NCBI RefSeq assembly: GCF_001517425.1
Contig: NZ_FBWL01000167.1
Location: 62,001 to 126,000, forward strand
DNA: 64,000 nt
Source: Clostridium sp. C105KSO13
Lineage (GTDB): Bacteria > Bacillota > Clostridia > Lachnospirales > Lachnospiraceae
Direction: 5' to 3'
How positions within the stretch are numbered: position 1 is the first letter of the stretch; each line of letters opens with the position of its first letter. A model generated the notes under the pieces. It searched no databases, was not told where the DNA came from, and saw only the letters and a list, made by a program, of their open reading frames with translations. Both the position numbers and the translations under genes were made by a program. Positions 8,695 through 16,397 of this stretch are shown in pieces.

Positions 8695-8720
8695 GGGGCG
8701 TAAGTTGACACGCCCCTTTT
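8695..8720 (+). terminator. Terminator of hom
   Basis: GGGGCG (8695-8700), loop TAAGTTGACA, CGCCCC (8711-8716), then TTTT. The loop contains the -35 box of the next promoter. Confidence 0.8.
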
Positions 8721-8733
8721 GCCATGGTATAAC
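8705..8733 (+). promoter_or_regulatory. SigA promoter of marR inside the hom terminator
   Basis: TTGACA at 8705-8710, 17-nt spacer, TATAAC at 8728-8733. The -35 box is the loop of the hom terminator, and the 3' arm of that hairpin is in the spacer. Confidence 0.75.
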
Positions 8734-8749
8734 AATGTATAGAAAGTAC

Positions 8750-8761
8750 ATAGCAAGCTAT
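8750..8761. promoter_or_regulatory. Possible MarR operator
   Basis: Perfect inverted repeat ATAGC-AA-GCTAT just downstream of the predicted transcription start and 27 nt before the marR ATG. Position and symmetry fit an autoregulatory MarR site; inference only. Confidence 0.4.
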
Positions 8762-8788
8762 ATAATCAGTCCGGAGAAAGGAGACGCC

Positions 8789-9223
8789 ATGAAACAGAGA
8801 AGCCAGCCAATTGGGTTTACTGTTAAGCAGATCAACAACGTTTTTGAAAAAGATCTGAATGAAAAGCTGAAGACAATTGGAATAACAGCATCCCAATGTG
8901 CGGTGTTGGATTATCTGTTTCGCACGGAAAAGGAAGAAGTGAGTCAAAGAGATGTAGAGCGCAACCTTAGTCTGAAAAATCCAACGGTAACAGGGCTTTT
9001 GAAAAGGCTGGATGAAAAAGGCTATGTACTTTGTGTTCCAAATGCCAGCGATAAACGCAGGAAGAATATCTACTTGACAGAAAAAGCGTATGATATACAG
9101 CGGCGGATGGAAGCAGACCGTAAAAAGATGGACAGACAGATGACCCGTGGCATGACAAAAAAGCAAGTTGCAGCCTTGACCAGAGGTCTGGAGAAAATAC
9201 TTTATAATATAGCAGATCCATAA
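8789..9223 (+). CDS. MarR-family transcriptional regulator
   Basis: 144-residue winged-helix regulator. The recognition helix region is near SLKNPTVTGLLKRLDEKGY and the wing is seen as the DKRRKNIYLT segment, typical of MarR. The frame stays open back to 8681, but the ATG at 8789 has a strong GGAGAAAGGAG ahead of it and follows a good promoter, so the longer form is unlikely. MarR proteins bind DNA as dimers and usually respond to small ligands; neighbours here (hom upstream, thyA downstream) are housekeeping and give no hint of its target. Autoregulation through the ATAGC-AA-GCTAT repeat is possible. Confidence 0.88.
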   Translation: MKQRSQPIGFTVKQINNVFEKDLNEKLKTIGITASQCAVLDYLFRTEKEEVSQRDVERNLSLKNPTVTGLLKRLDEKGYVLCVPNASDKRRKNIYLTEKAYDIQRRMEADRKKMDRQMTRGMTKKQVAALTRGLEKILYNIADP

Positions 9224-9258
9224 TGTGAATTTTCAGAATTGCGGGTAAATGGAAAGCA

Positions 9259-9277
9259 AAAGGGTCTGACCCCCTTT
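9259..9277. repeat. AAAGGG/CCCTTT mini-palindrome
   Basis: AAAGGG-TCTGACC-CCCTTT between marR and thyA. The 20-mer around it matches the reverse complement of 16145-16165 except for three loop bases. Confidence 0.6.
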
Positions 9278-9294
9278 AAAAGGAGAGTGTTAAT

Positions 9295-10143
9295 ATGAGT
9301 TATGCAGATCATGTGTTTATTGATATGTGCAAAGATATTCTTGAAAATGGTACAAGTACTGAGGGCGAAAAGGTACGTCCTGTGTGGGAGGATAATACGC
9401 CGGCCTACACGATTAAGAAGTTCGGGGTAGTAAATCGATATGATTTGCGGCAGGAGTTTCCGGCACTGACGCTTAGGAAGACGGCGATTAAAAGCTGTGT
9501 GGATGAACTGTTGTGGATATGGCAGAAGAAGTCTAATAATATTCGTGACTTAAACAGTCATATCTGGGACAGCTGGGCGGATGAGAACGGCTCGATCGGC
9601 AAGGCCTACGGCTATCAGATGAGCGTGAAGCATGTCTATAAAGAAGGCATGATGGATCAGGTGGACAGAGTAATATACGACTTGAAAAATAACCCGTACA
9701 GCCGGAGGATTATGACGAATATTTATGTGCACCAGGATTTGCATGAGATGAATCTTTACCCCTGTGCATACAGTATGACTTTTAATGTGACAAAGGAAAA
9801 GAACAGCGATAAGCTTACTTTGAATGGGATTTTGAACCAACGCTCTCAGGATGTGCTGGCGGCAAATAACTGGAATGTGTGTCAGTATGCTGTACTTTTG
9901 TATATGCTTGCGCAGGTGTGCGATATGAATGCGGGAGAGTTCCTTCATGTGATTGCGGATGCACATATTTATGACAGACATATCCCCTTGGTTAAGGAGC
10001 TGATTTCCAGAGAGCCCCTCCCGGCACCTGAATTCTGGCTCAATCCGGAAGTGAAAAATTTCTATGACTTTACTCGGGATGATGTGAAATTAATCAACTA
10101 CGAGACACATCCACAGATAAAAAACATACCTATTGCAGTGTAA
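9295..10143 (+). CDS. thyA: Thymidylate synthase, ThyA type
   Basis: Folate-dependent methylation of dUMP to dTMP, 282 residues. The catalytic cysteine is C157 in LYPCAYS; most ThyA proteins have PCH at this place, so the residue after the cysteine differs. The dUMP-binding segment reads QRSQDVLAANNWN in place of the common RSxDxxLGxPFN, again divergent but with R183, S184, D186 and N194 kept. PYSRRI supplies the phosphate arginines. It sits 47 bp upstream of folA, which recycles the dihydrofolate it makes. AAAAGGAGAG precedes the ATG. Clearly a ThyA-fold enzyme of a less typical subgroup. Confidence 0.92.
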   Translation: MSYADHVFIDMCKDILENGTSTEGEKVRPVWEDNTPAYTIKKFGVVNRYDLRQEFPALTLRKTAIKSCVDELLWIWQKKSNNIRDLNSHIWDSWADENGSIGKAYGYQMSVKHVYKEGMMDQVDRVIYDLKNNPYSRRIMTNIYVHQDLHEMNLYPCAYSMTFNVTKEKNSDKLTLNGILNQRSQDVLAANNWNVCQYAVLLYMLAQVCDMNAGEFLHVIADAHIYDRHIPLVKELISREPLPAPEFWLNPEVKNFYDFTRDDVKLINYETHPQIKNIPIAV

Positions 10144-10190
10144 CCTGATAGATGCTGACCTTAAATATATAGAAACTGGGAGGAATATTT

Positions 10191-10691
10191 ATGAATTTAA
10201 TAGCGGCAGTGGACAGAAACTGGGCCATTGGTTATGGCAATAAACTGTTAGTGAGCATCCCCTCCGACATGAAGTTTTTCCGAAAGATTACAATGGGAAA
10301 GGAAATTGTCATGGGAAGAAAGACACTGGAGAGTTTCCCAGGGGGGGTTCCCCTGCAGAACAGAATAAACATTGTGCTGTCTTCCAGCCGGACGTATCGT
10401 GTAAAAGGGGCAGTTGTTATCCATACATTAGTGGAACTGTTAAAAGAACTGGAAAAGTACAATTCTCAGGACATCTTTGTAATCGGCGGCGGCAGTATTT
10501 ACAGACAACTCCTGCCCTACTGTGATACGGCTTATATCACGAAGATTGATCATGTCTTCCAGGCAGACACTTATTTCCCCAACCTGGATGAGAAGAAAGA
10601 ATGGGAAATGACAGAGACAAGTGAGGAGAATACTTGTTTTGATTTGGAATATAAGTTTACAACATATAAGAGAAAAGCTGATCGGCTGTGA
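10191..10691 (+). CDS. folA: Dihydrofolate reductase
   Basis: NADPH-dependent reduction of dihydrofolate to tetrahydrofolate, 166 residues. The N-terminus LIAAVDRNWAIGYGNKL contains the conserved substrate-loop residues; MGRKTLESFP and the later FVIGGGSIYRQLLPY are the cofactor-binding and GG motifs. It lies directly after thyA with a GGGAGG ribosome-binding site, forming the usual thyA-folA pair. No clear terminator follows; the next transcription unit starts from its own promoter at about 10785. Confidence 0.94.
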   Translation: MNLIAAVDRNWAIGYGNKLLVSIPSDMKFFRKITMGKEIVMGRKTLESFPGGVPLQNRINIVLSSSRTYRVKGAVVIHTLVELLKELEKYNSQDIFVIGGGSIYRQLLPYCDTAYITKIDHVFQADTYFPNLDEKKEWEMTETSEENTCFDLEYKFTTYKRKADRL

Positions 10692-10784
10692 GACTTAAAT
10701 GGAATTTGTTCTCCTGATGAATAAGCGATCCAATGTCTGTGCGGACGAACTGGCACAAGATTAAAAAACATCAAGAATTGAACA

Positions 10785-10813
10785 TTGACAGTGCTAAAAT
10801 CACACACTATAAT
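10785..10813 (+). promoter_or_regulatory. SigA promoter of the ilv operon
   Basis: Full-consensus TTGACA (10785-10790), 17-nt spacer, TATAAT (10808-10813). It drives the T-box leader. Confidence 0.88.
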
Positions 10814-10844
10814 GAATATAATTTCTACAATAAAGAAATTTGCA

Positions 10845-11117
10845 AAATGCGGTGACAAGGAGGAGTACGCAATTACCCGATGCCAAGAGAGGAGACGGCC
10901 GGTGTGAGTCTTCGTAACGGAATTGCGGAAGTAGCCTTCGAGCAGTGAAACGAACGGGTGGGCCCTCAGTAGGATTCAACGTAATTCCCACGTTACAGGG
11001 AGGCGGTATCGGACAGAAGTCCCGTGCCGGCAGAGCGCAAAGAGAATACTCTTTGAAGTTAGGTGGTAACACGGATTGAAGATTCGCCCTAAGCTGTTAA
11101 CAGCTTAGGGTTTTTTT
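10845..11117 (+). ncRNA. T-box leader (probably valine-specific) of ilvBNE
   Basis: T-box riboswitch sensing uncharged tRNA. Stem I has AGTA at 10864-10867 followed by CGCAATT pairing with AATTGCG (10921-10927). The opposite side of that specifier loop reads GAA-GTA-G (10928-10934), giving GTA, a valine codon, as the best specifier. The T-box sequence AGGTGGTAACACGG is at 11061-11074; its TGGT would pair with a tRNA ending in ACCA. The terminator follows. Gene content (ilvB, ilvN, ilvE) fits control by a branched-chain tRNA. The class is certain, the specifier less so. Confidence 0.9.
11087..11117 (+). terminator. T-box terminator
   Basis: Perfect 10-bp stem CCCTAAGCTG / CAGCTTAGGG with loop TTAA, followed by seven T. 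It is the conditional terminator of the T-box leader. Confidence 0.92.
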
Positions 11118-11140
11118 CAACATTTTCAGGAGGTGTATGT

Positions 11141-12856
11141 ATGAGAAATATTTCAGGCAACAAACTGCTGGTAAAGGCATTGAAGGAAGAGGGAGTGGAC
11201 ACAGTATTTGGATATCCAGGAGCCTGTACGATCGATGTCAGCGACGAACTGTACAAACAGGATAATATCCGAGTAATCCTCCCCAGACATGAACAGGCTT
11301 TGGTGCATGAGGCCGATGCATATGCCAGGACAACGGGAAAAGTGGGAGTCTGCCTGGTGACTAGCGGACCGGGAGCTACGAACCTGGTGACAGGACTTGC
11401 AACAGCAAATTATGACAGTGTACCTCTTGTCTGCTTTACAGGGCAGGTGGCAAGGCATCTGATTGGGAATGACGCTTTTCAGGAAGTGGATATTGTAGGA
11501 ATTACAAGAAGTATCACAAAATATGGGGTAACTGTACGGGACAGGGAAGATCTGGGCAGAATCATCAAAGAGGCCTTTTATATAGCAAGAACAGGAAAAC
11601 CAGGCCCGGTACTGGTGGATCTGCCGAAAGATGTGATGGCAGAAGTGGGCAGTCCGGAGTATCCGACGGAGGTAAATATACGGGGATACAAGCCAAGTAT
11701 AAATGTTCACATAGGGCAGCTGAAAAGATCAATTAAAATGCTTAACAGGGCAAAACGCCCACTGTTTCTAGCCGGCGGCGGGGTAAATATAGCCAAAGTG
11801 AATGACATTTTCACAGAAGTCGTGGAAAAGACCAATATACCGGTAATCACAACGGTAATGGGAAGGGGGGCTGTTCCCACAAATCACCCGCTGTTTGTCG
11901 GGAACCTTGGAATGCATGGGTGCTATGCAGCGAATATGGCTGTCAGTGCGTGCGATTTATTGTTCTCAATCGGCACCAGATTTAATGACAGGATTACGGG
12001 TAAACTTCACGAATTTGCTCCATCTGCTAAGATTGTGCACATCGACATTGACACAGCAGCAATTTCCAGAAACATTCATGTGGATGTCCCCATTGTAGCG
12101 GATGCAGGTGAGGCAATCACTAAGATGCAGGAGTATGTGGAAACCTGCAATACAGAAAAATGGCTGCATAAGATTCAAGAATGGCAAAGAGAGTATCCGC
12201 TGGATATGAAGCCTCATGCAGATCTGGGACCGAAGGATATTATTGATGAAATGAACCACCAGTTTGAAGAGTTGATTATAGTGACAGATGTAGGACAGCA
12301 TCAGATGTTTACAGCACAATATGCGGAAATCACAGCAAAGAAAAAGATGATTATGTCCGGCGGACTGGGTACTATGGGATATGGTTTTCCGGGAGGAATC
12401 GGGGCGAAACTTGGCAATCCGGATACCCCTGTTGTAGTAATATCCGGAGACGGTGGAATGCAGATGAACATTCAGGAATTTGCTACGGCAGTCCTTGAGG
12501 AACTGCCCATTATTGTCTGCGTATTTAATAACGCATATCTTGGAATGGTACGCCAGTGGCAGAAACTATTTTATGGCAAAAGATATGGAATGACTAACTT
12601 GAGATCCGGTGCATTATTTCGCAGAACAGACGGAAAGGAAATGCCGGAGTATACTCCGAATTTTGTACAGCTTGCGGAGAGTTATGGTGCAAAAGGCATC
12701 CGGGTTACGGAGAAAGAGGAGATCGGCGCAGCCTTTGAGGAAGCGAAAAGGAGCAGTAAGGTTCCCGTATTGATAGAATTTGTCATTGATCAGGAGGAGA
12801 TGGTTTACCCGATGATTCAGCCGGGCGGCACTCTGGAAGAGATGATCATGGATTAA
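11141..12856 (+). CDS. ilvB: Acetolactate synthase, catalytic subunit
   Basis: Thiamine-diphosphate enzyme making 2-acetolactate from two pyruvates (or acetohydroxybutyrate), first step of valine, leucine and isoleucine synthesis; 571 residues. The ThDP-activating glutamate is E51 in RHEQALVHEADAYA, followed by TSGPGATNLVTG. The ThDP/Mg motif begins GDGGMQMNIQEF near residue 436. It opens the ilvB-ilvN-ilvE operon behind the T-box, with CAGGAGG before the ATG. The small subunit follows at 21 bp, which marks this as the anabolic, regulated enzyme and not the catabolic AlsS type. Confidence 0.95.
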   Translation: MRNISGNKLLVKALKEEGVDTVFGYPGACTIDVSDELYKQDNIRVILPRHEQALVHEADAYARTTGKVGVCLVTSGPGATNLVTGLATANYDSVPLVCFTGQVARHLIGNDAFQEVDIVGITRSITKYGVTVRDREDLGRIIKEAFYIARTGKPGPVLVDLPKDVMAEVGSPEYPTEVNIRGYKPSINVHIGQLKRSIKMLNRAKRPLFLAGGGVNIAKVNDIFTEVVEKTNIPVITTVMGRGAVPTNHPLFVGNLGMHGCYAANMAVSACDLLFSIGTRFNDRITGKLHEFAPSAKIVHIDIDTAAISRNIHVDVPIVADAGEAITKMQEYVETCNTEKWLHKIQEWQREYPLDMKPHADLGPKDIIDEMNHQFEELIIVTDVGQHQMFTAQYAEITAKKKMIMSGGLGTMGYGFPGGIGAKLGNPDTPVVVISGDGGMQMNIQEFATAVLEELPIIVCVFNNAYLGMVRQWQKLFYGKRYGMTNLRSGALFRRTDGKEMPEYTPNFVQLAESYGAKGIRVTEKEEIGAAFEEAKRSSKVPVLIEFVIDQEEMVYPMIQPGGTLEEMIMD

Positions 12857-12877
12857 TAGAATCAGGAGGCTTAGAGA

Positions 12878-13387
12878 ATGGATAACAGCACAAAGAAGAG
12901 ATGGATTTCCTTATATGTGGAGAACCAGGTGGGCGTTTTATCTAAGATATCAGGTTTGTTTTCCGGTAAGTCCTATAACCTGGACAGTCTGACAGTGGGG
13001 ACAACAGAGGACCCTACAGTTTCTAGAATGACCATCGCTACAGTCAGTGACGATGAAACATTTGAACAGATTAAGAAACAGCTAAACCGCCTGGTGGAAG
13101 TCATTAAGGTGATTGATTTTACAGATATCTTTGTCAGGATGAAAGAGATTTTATATGTAAAGGTAACAAAATGTACACAGGCAGATAAGGTAGAATTATT
13201 TCAAATTGCAGAGACATTTAAGGCAAGAGTTATTGATTATGGGAAGGACAGCCTGCTTTTAGAGTTTGTTCAGACAGCGACAAAAAATGACGCGGTGGTT
13301 CAGCTCATGAAAGGAGAGTTCAAATATATAGAAGTGGTACGAGGCGGCAGCGTTGGAATAGAGTCTATCAGCATGATGGAACGATAA
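12878..13387 (+). CDS. ilvN: Acetolactate synthase, regulatory subunit
   Basis: Small subunit that activates IlvB and makes it sensitive to valine; 169 residues, the long two-domain form. Residues 9-80 are an ACT domain (SLYVENQVGVLSKISGLF) and the second half is the ALS small-subunit C-terminal domain. Spacing to both ilvB and ilvE is short (21 and 15 bp) with AGGAGG sites, so translation is from one operon mRNA under T-box control. Confidence 0.93.
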   Translation: MDNSTKKRWISLYVENQVGVLSKISGLFSGKSYNLDSLTVGTTEDPTVSRMTIATVSDDETFEQIKKQLNRLVEVIKVIDFTDIFVRMKEILYVKVTKCTQADKVELFQIAETFKARVIDYGKDSLLLEFVQTATKNDAVVQLMKGEFKYIEVVRGGSVGIESISMMER

Positions 13388-13402
13388 AAGGAGGAATTAC
13401 AG

Positions 13403-14425
13403 ATGGATAAGAAAAATATCGACTGGGAGAATTTGGGGTTCGACTATATAGCGACAGATAAGCGCTATGTAGCCAATTTTAAGGACGAAAAATGGGATAA
13501 AGGAGGTCTGACAGAGGACTCAAATATTACTTTAAATGAATGTGCGGGGGTTTTCCAGTATGCTCAGACAGTCTTTGAAGGGCTGAAGGCCTATACAACA
13601 GAGGATGGCCGCATTGTAGCTTTTCGTCCTGATCTCAATGCACAGCGGATGGTGGATTCCGCAAAAAGGCTGGAAATGCCGGCATTTCCGGCAGAACGAT
13701 TTGTGGAAGCGGTTGTTAAGACCATAAGAGCGAATGCGGCATACGTTCCTCCCTTTGGCTCCGGAGCCACATTATATGTAAGACCCTATATGTTCGGAAC
13801 GAACTCTGTTATCGGTGTCAAGCCTGCAGATGAATATCAGTTCCGTGTGTTTACCACACCGGTGGGACCTTATTTTAAGGGAGGGGCAACACCCCTCACC
13901 CTGTGCGTCTCTGATTATGACCGGGCCGCTCCCCGGGGAACAGGAGACATTAAGGCCGGGCTCAACTACGCCATGAGTCTTCACGCAATTGTGACAGCTC
14001 ATGCAAATGGTTTTGATGAGAACATGTATCTTGATTCTGCCACCAGAACAAAAGTAGAGGAAACAGGCGGAGCCAACTTTATCTTCATTACAAAAGACAA
14101 TACAGTTGTGACACCCAAGTCCGATACAATCCTGCCCTCCATCACCAGGCGCTCTCTGCTCTACGTGGCAGAACATTATCTGGGACTTAAAGTAGAACAG
14201 AGAACCGTATATCTTGAGGAAGTAAAAGATTTTGCCGAATGCGGGCTTTGCGGGACAGCGGCAGTTATTTCTCCTGTAGGCAAAATAGTTGACCACGGCA
14301 AAGAAATCTGTTTCCCCAGCGGCATGGAAGAAATGGGTGCGACTATTCAAAAACTGTATGACACACTGACAGGCATCCAGATGGGGCACATAGAGGCTCC
14401 CAAAGGCTGGATAAAAGAAATATAA
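13403..14425 (+). CDS. ilvE: Branched-chain amino acid aminotransferase
   Basis: PLP-dependent fold-type IV transaminase converting branched 2-oxo acids to valine, leucine and isoleucine; 340 residues, of the BCAT2-like group. The Schiff-base lysine is K184 in TGDIKAGLNYA; YVRPYMFGTN and VEETGGANFIF are further family landmarks. The last gene of the ilv operon. It converges on mgtE with only 27 bp between; a weak AAGGG-GGCTG-CCCTT hairpin in that gap may serve as terminator. The genes ilvC, ilvD and leuABCD are absent from the window and must lie elsewhere. Confidence 0.94.
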   Translation: MDKKNIDWENLGFDYIATDKRYVANFKDEKWDKGGLTEDSNITLNECAGVFQYAQTVFEGLKAYTTEDGRIVAFRPDLNAQRMVDSAKRLEMPAFPAERFVEAVVKTIRANAAYVPPFGSGATLYVRPYMFGTNSVIGVKPADEYQFRVFTTPVGPYFKGGATPLTLCVSDYDRAAPRGTGDIKAGLNYAMSLHAIVTAHANGFDENMYLDSATRTKVEETGGANFIFITKDNTVVTPKSDTILPSITRRSLLYVAEHYLGLKVEQRTVYLEEVKDFAECGLCGTAAVISPVGKIVDHGKEICFPSGMEEMGATIQKLYDTLTGIQMGHIEAPKGWIKEI

Positions 14426-14452
14426 AAAGGGGGCTGCCCTTCTATGTGGCTG

Positions 14453-15787
14453 TTAGAGGTTAAATATGTGGGTTGCAATATTAAAGTACACCAGAAGTGA
14501 ACAGATATCCACCAATGTTGTGATCAGCGGTGAAGCCATAATTGCCGGATCCAGGTTTACCTTCTTTGCAAGAAGCGGCAGCATGCATCCAATCAGTTTA
14601 GATACAACAATTGTAACCATTAGCGAAAGTCCAATAACCAGGGCCATTGTGGCATTGTGATACATAATCAGAATACGAACCCCATTTGCCGCAGCCAGAA
14701 CAACACCTACCATAATTGAAACTTTAAATTCCTTAACCACAACCTTGAAAATATCATTGAAGCGGATCTCATCCAGTGCAATGCCGCGGATAATCAGAGT
14801 AGAACTCTGGGAGCCACAATTTCCGCCAGTATCCATCAGCATAGGAATGAAAGAAACAAGCAGAGGGATTGCTGCGAATGCATTTTCATATTTCGTAATA
14901 ATAGTTCCCGTAAAAGTTGAGGAAAACAGTAATATTAAGAGCCATCCGATACGGCGTTTTGCATGGACAAAGGAGGAAGTTTCAAAATAAGATGCTTCAC
15001 CTGGGCTCATGGCACTCATCTTTGCGAAATCTTCTGTTGCCTCGTCCACCATAACATCCATGGCATCGTCAAAGGTAACAATACCTACCATAAAATTATC
15101 GGCGTCTAGAACGGGAAGGGCAATCAAATCGTATTTCCTGAAGAGCTCTGCCACCTCTTCCTGGTCTGTGTGAGTATTGACAGAAATAATCTCTGTCTCC
15201 ATTAAGTCTTCAATCATTATATGGTCATCAGCGGTCATCAGATCTTTCGCCGTCACGATACCGGCCAGCTTTCGATTATCCGTAACATAGCAGGTATAAA
15301 TGGTCTCTTTGTGTATACCAGTTCTTTTAATTTGTGTCATGGCCTCGGAGACCATCATATGCCGCCGAAGTCGTACATATTCAGTAGTCATAATACTGCC
15401 GGCACTGTCATCAGGATAGTTCAGGAGGAGATTGATCATATTCCTGTCAGGCTGACTGACGGCATTGAGGATACGCGTGACAAGATTTGCCGGAAGTTCC
15501 TCCAGCATATCTACCGTATCATCCATATATAAATCATCCAATAATTCTTTTAGTTCTTTTTCCGTGAACATTTCCACCAGATAAGACTGCATGGAATTGT
15601 TCATATTGGCAAATACCTCCGCTGCCTTATCCTTGGGAATCAGGCGGAATGCAAGAGCCAGTTCTTTGTCCTCTAAATCAGAAAGAAGTGAGGCTATGTC
15701 CACTTCGTTCATGACATCCAAAATATTCCTTACTGCCTGAAAATGATGCTGTGTAAGGAGCTCTACAAAAATATTCTTGTCCATCAT
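14453..15787 (-). CDS. mgtE: Magnesium transporter MgtE
   Basis: Dimeric, channel-like Mg2+ transporter, 444 residues. Order of domains: helical N domain (about 1-125) that senses cytosolic Mg2+, two CBS domains (about 130-250), a plug helix and five membrane helices (about 280-444). The pore signature PMLMDTGGNCGSQSS is present, and the conserved aspartate of the last helix is in TTLVDICSLL. Two adjacent ATGs start it; GGAG lies 8 nt upstream. It is expressed from a leader with an M-box riboswitch and is itself overlapped at the 5' end by a short ORF in another frame. Confidence 0.95.
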   Translation of the reverse strand: MMDKNIFVELLTQHHFQAVRNILDVMNEVDIASLLSDLEDKELALAFRLIPKDKAAEVFANMNNSMQSYLVEMFTEKELKELLDDLYMDDTVDMLEELPANLVTRILNAVSQPDRNMINLLLNYPDDSAGSIMTTEYVRLRRHMMVSEAMTQIKRTGIHKETIYTCYVTDNRKLAGIVTAKDLMTADDHIMIEDLMETEIISVNTHTDQEEVAELFRKYDLIALPVLDADNFMVGIVTFDDAMDVMVDEATEDFAKMSAMSPGEASYFETSSFVHAKRRIGWLLILLFSSTFTGTIITKYENAFAAIPLLVSFIPMLMDTGGNCGSQSSTLIIRGIALDEIRFNDIFKVVVKEFKVSIMVGVVLAAANGVRILIMYHNATMALVIGLSLMVTIVVSKLIGCMLPLLAKKVNLDPAIMASPLITTLVDICSLLVYFNIATHIFNL

Positions 15788-15854
15788 TATTACATCTCCG
15801 TTCTTTGTGCAATTCTTCTAGTTTCTTCGATTGATGACCGGCATCCGCGTCCAT
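15678..15854 (-). CDS. Possible short ORF between M-box and mgtE (58 aa)
   Basis: An ATG at 15854 with a near-perfect AGGAGGTGA seven nt upstream opens a 58-codon frame that ends at 15678, 110 bases inside mgtE and out of frame with it. It begins M-D-A-D-A-G and is rich in charged residues, with no recognised domain. Its ribosome-binding site is stronger than that of mgtE. It could be a regulatory leader peptide acting after the riboswitch, or a chance frame whose SD is part of the RNA structure. No homology claim is made. Confidence 0.35.
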   Translation of the reverse strand: MDADAGHQSKKLEELHKERRCNNDGQEYFCRAPYTASFSGSKEYFGCHERSGHSLTSF

Positions 15855-15881
15855 AACCTCACCTCCTGCTTATGATTCAAA

Positions 15882-15920
15882 TAGAAAAAGCCCCATCACT
15901 GCCTGAACAATGACGGAGCT
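15882..15920 (-). terminator. M-box terminator
   Basis: Minus strand: 13 contiguous pairs (some G-T) between complement of 15908-15920 and of 15889-15901, six-base loop, then a T-rich run (complement of 15882-15888). Confidence 0.88.
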
Positions 15921-16104
15921 AAAAGTTCCGAAAAAACATCGTCCGAGCTTTAGCATCACAGGGCATATCAATTGCGTTAGGTTATGCCTTCACGACATAG
16001 CCTGCTAACCAGCTTATTGTGTCTCCACAATCTCACGGCAGCAATCTCAGGAAAATCCAAATCCCTGTGGTAGCCTCACCTACCGAAATAATTAAATTAT
16101 ACTT
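15889..16104 (-). ncRNA. M-box (ykoK) magnesium riboswitch
   Basis: On the minus strand the leader starts with the family hallmark GGTAGGTGAGGCTACC (complement of 16069-16084) and continues with the CTGCCG / GAGA-type segments typical of the ykoK leader. It sits between a strong promoter and an intrinsic terminator upstream of mgtE, the gene the class is best known for controlling. High Mg2+ is expected to favour the terminator. Confidence 0.85.
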
Positions 16105-16110
16105 TATTTT

Positions 16111-16139
16111 ATTTTAGAACGCTGTGACGGATGTGTCAA
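16111..16139 (-). promoter_or_regulatory. SigA promoter of the M-box/mgtE unit
   Basis: Minus strand TTGACA (16139-16134), 17-nt spacer, TAAAAT (16116-16111). Confidence 0.85.
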
Positions 16140-16144
16140 GGAAA

Positions 16145-16165
16145 AAAAGGGGGACTGACCCTTTT
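16145..16165. repeat. AAAAGGG/CCCTTTT mini-palindrome
   Basis: AAAAGGG-GGACTGA-CCCTTTT upstream of the mgtE promoter. It matches the inverse of the 9259-9277 element apart from the central three bases. Confidence 0.6.
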
Positions 16166-16283
16166 GAGGGCCATTGTCAGAATATTCTCATTTTAAAAAG
16201 TATATGGAAATTTCCTTAAGTATACTTGACAATAATAAAATATCTGTCTAATGTTTTTATTATGTTTTGTTAAATAGTTTTTG

Positions 16284-16292
16284 TGTTATAAT
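16284..16292 (+). promoter_or_regulatory. Extended -10 promoter of the methyltransferase-hslO unit
   Basis: TGT-TATAAT (16284-16292), about 105 nt before the methyltransferase ATG. No good -35 box is present; the rest of 16166-16397 is AT-rich with no gene. Confidence 0.5.
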
Positions 16293-16397
16293 TACTTTTA
16301 CTGTGGCAGCTGCAATGTTGGCAAAGAGCATCTTTTTCAGAAGCAGTAAAGCGGAGATAGAAGAAATAACAATACTATAACAGAGGTATTATATAAG

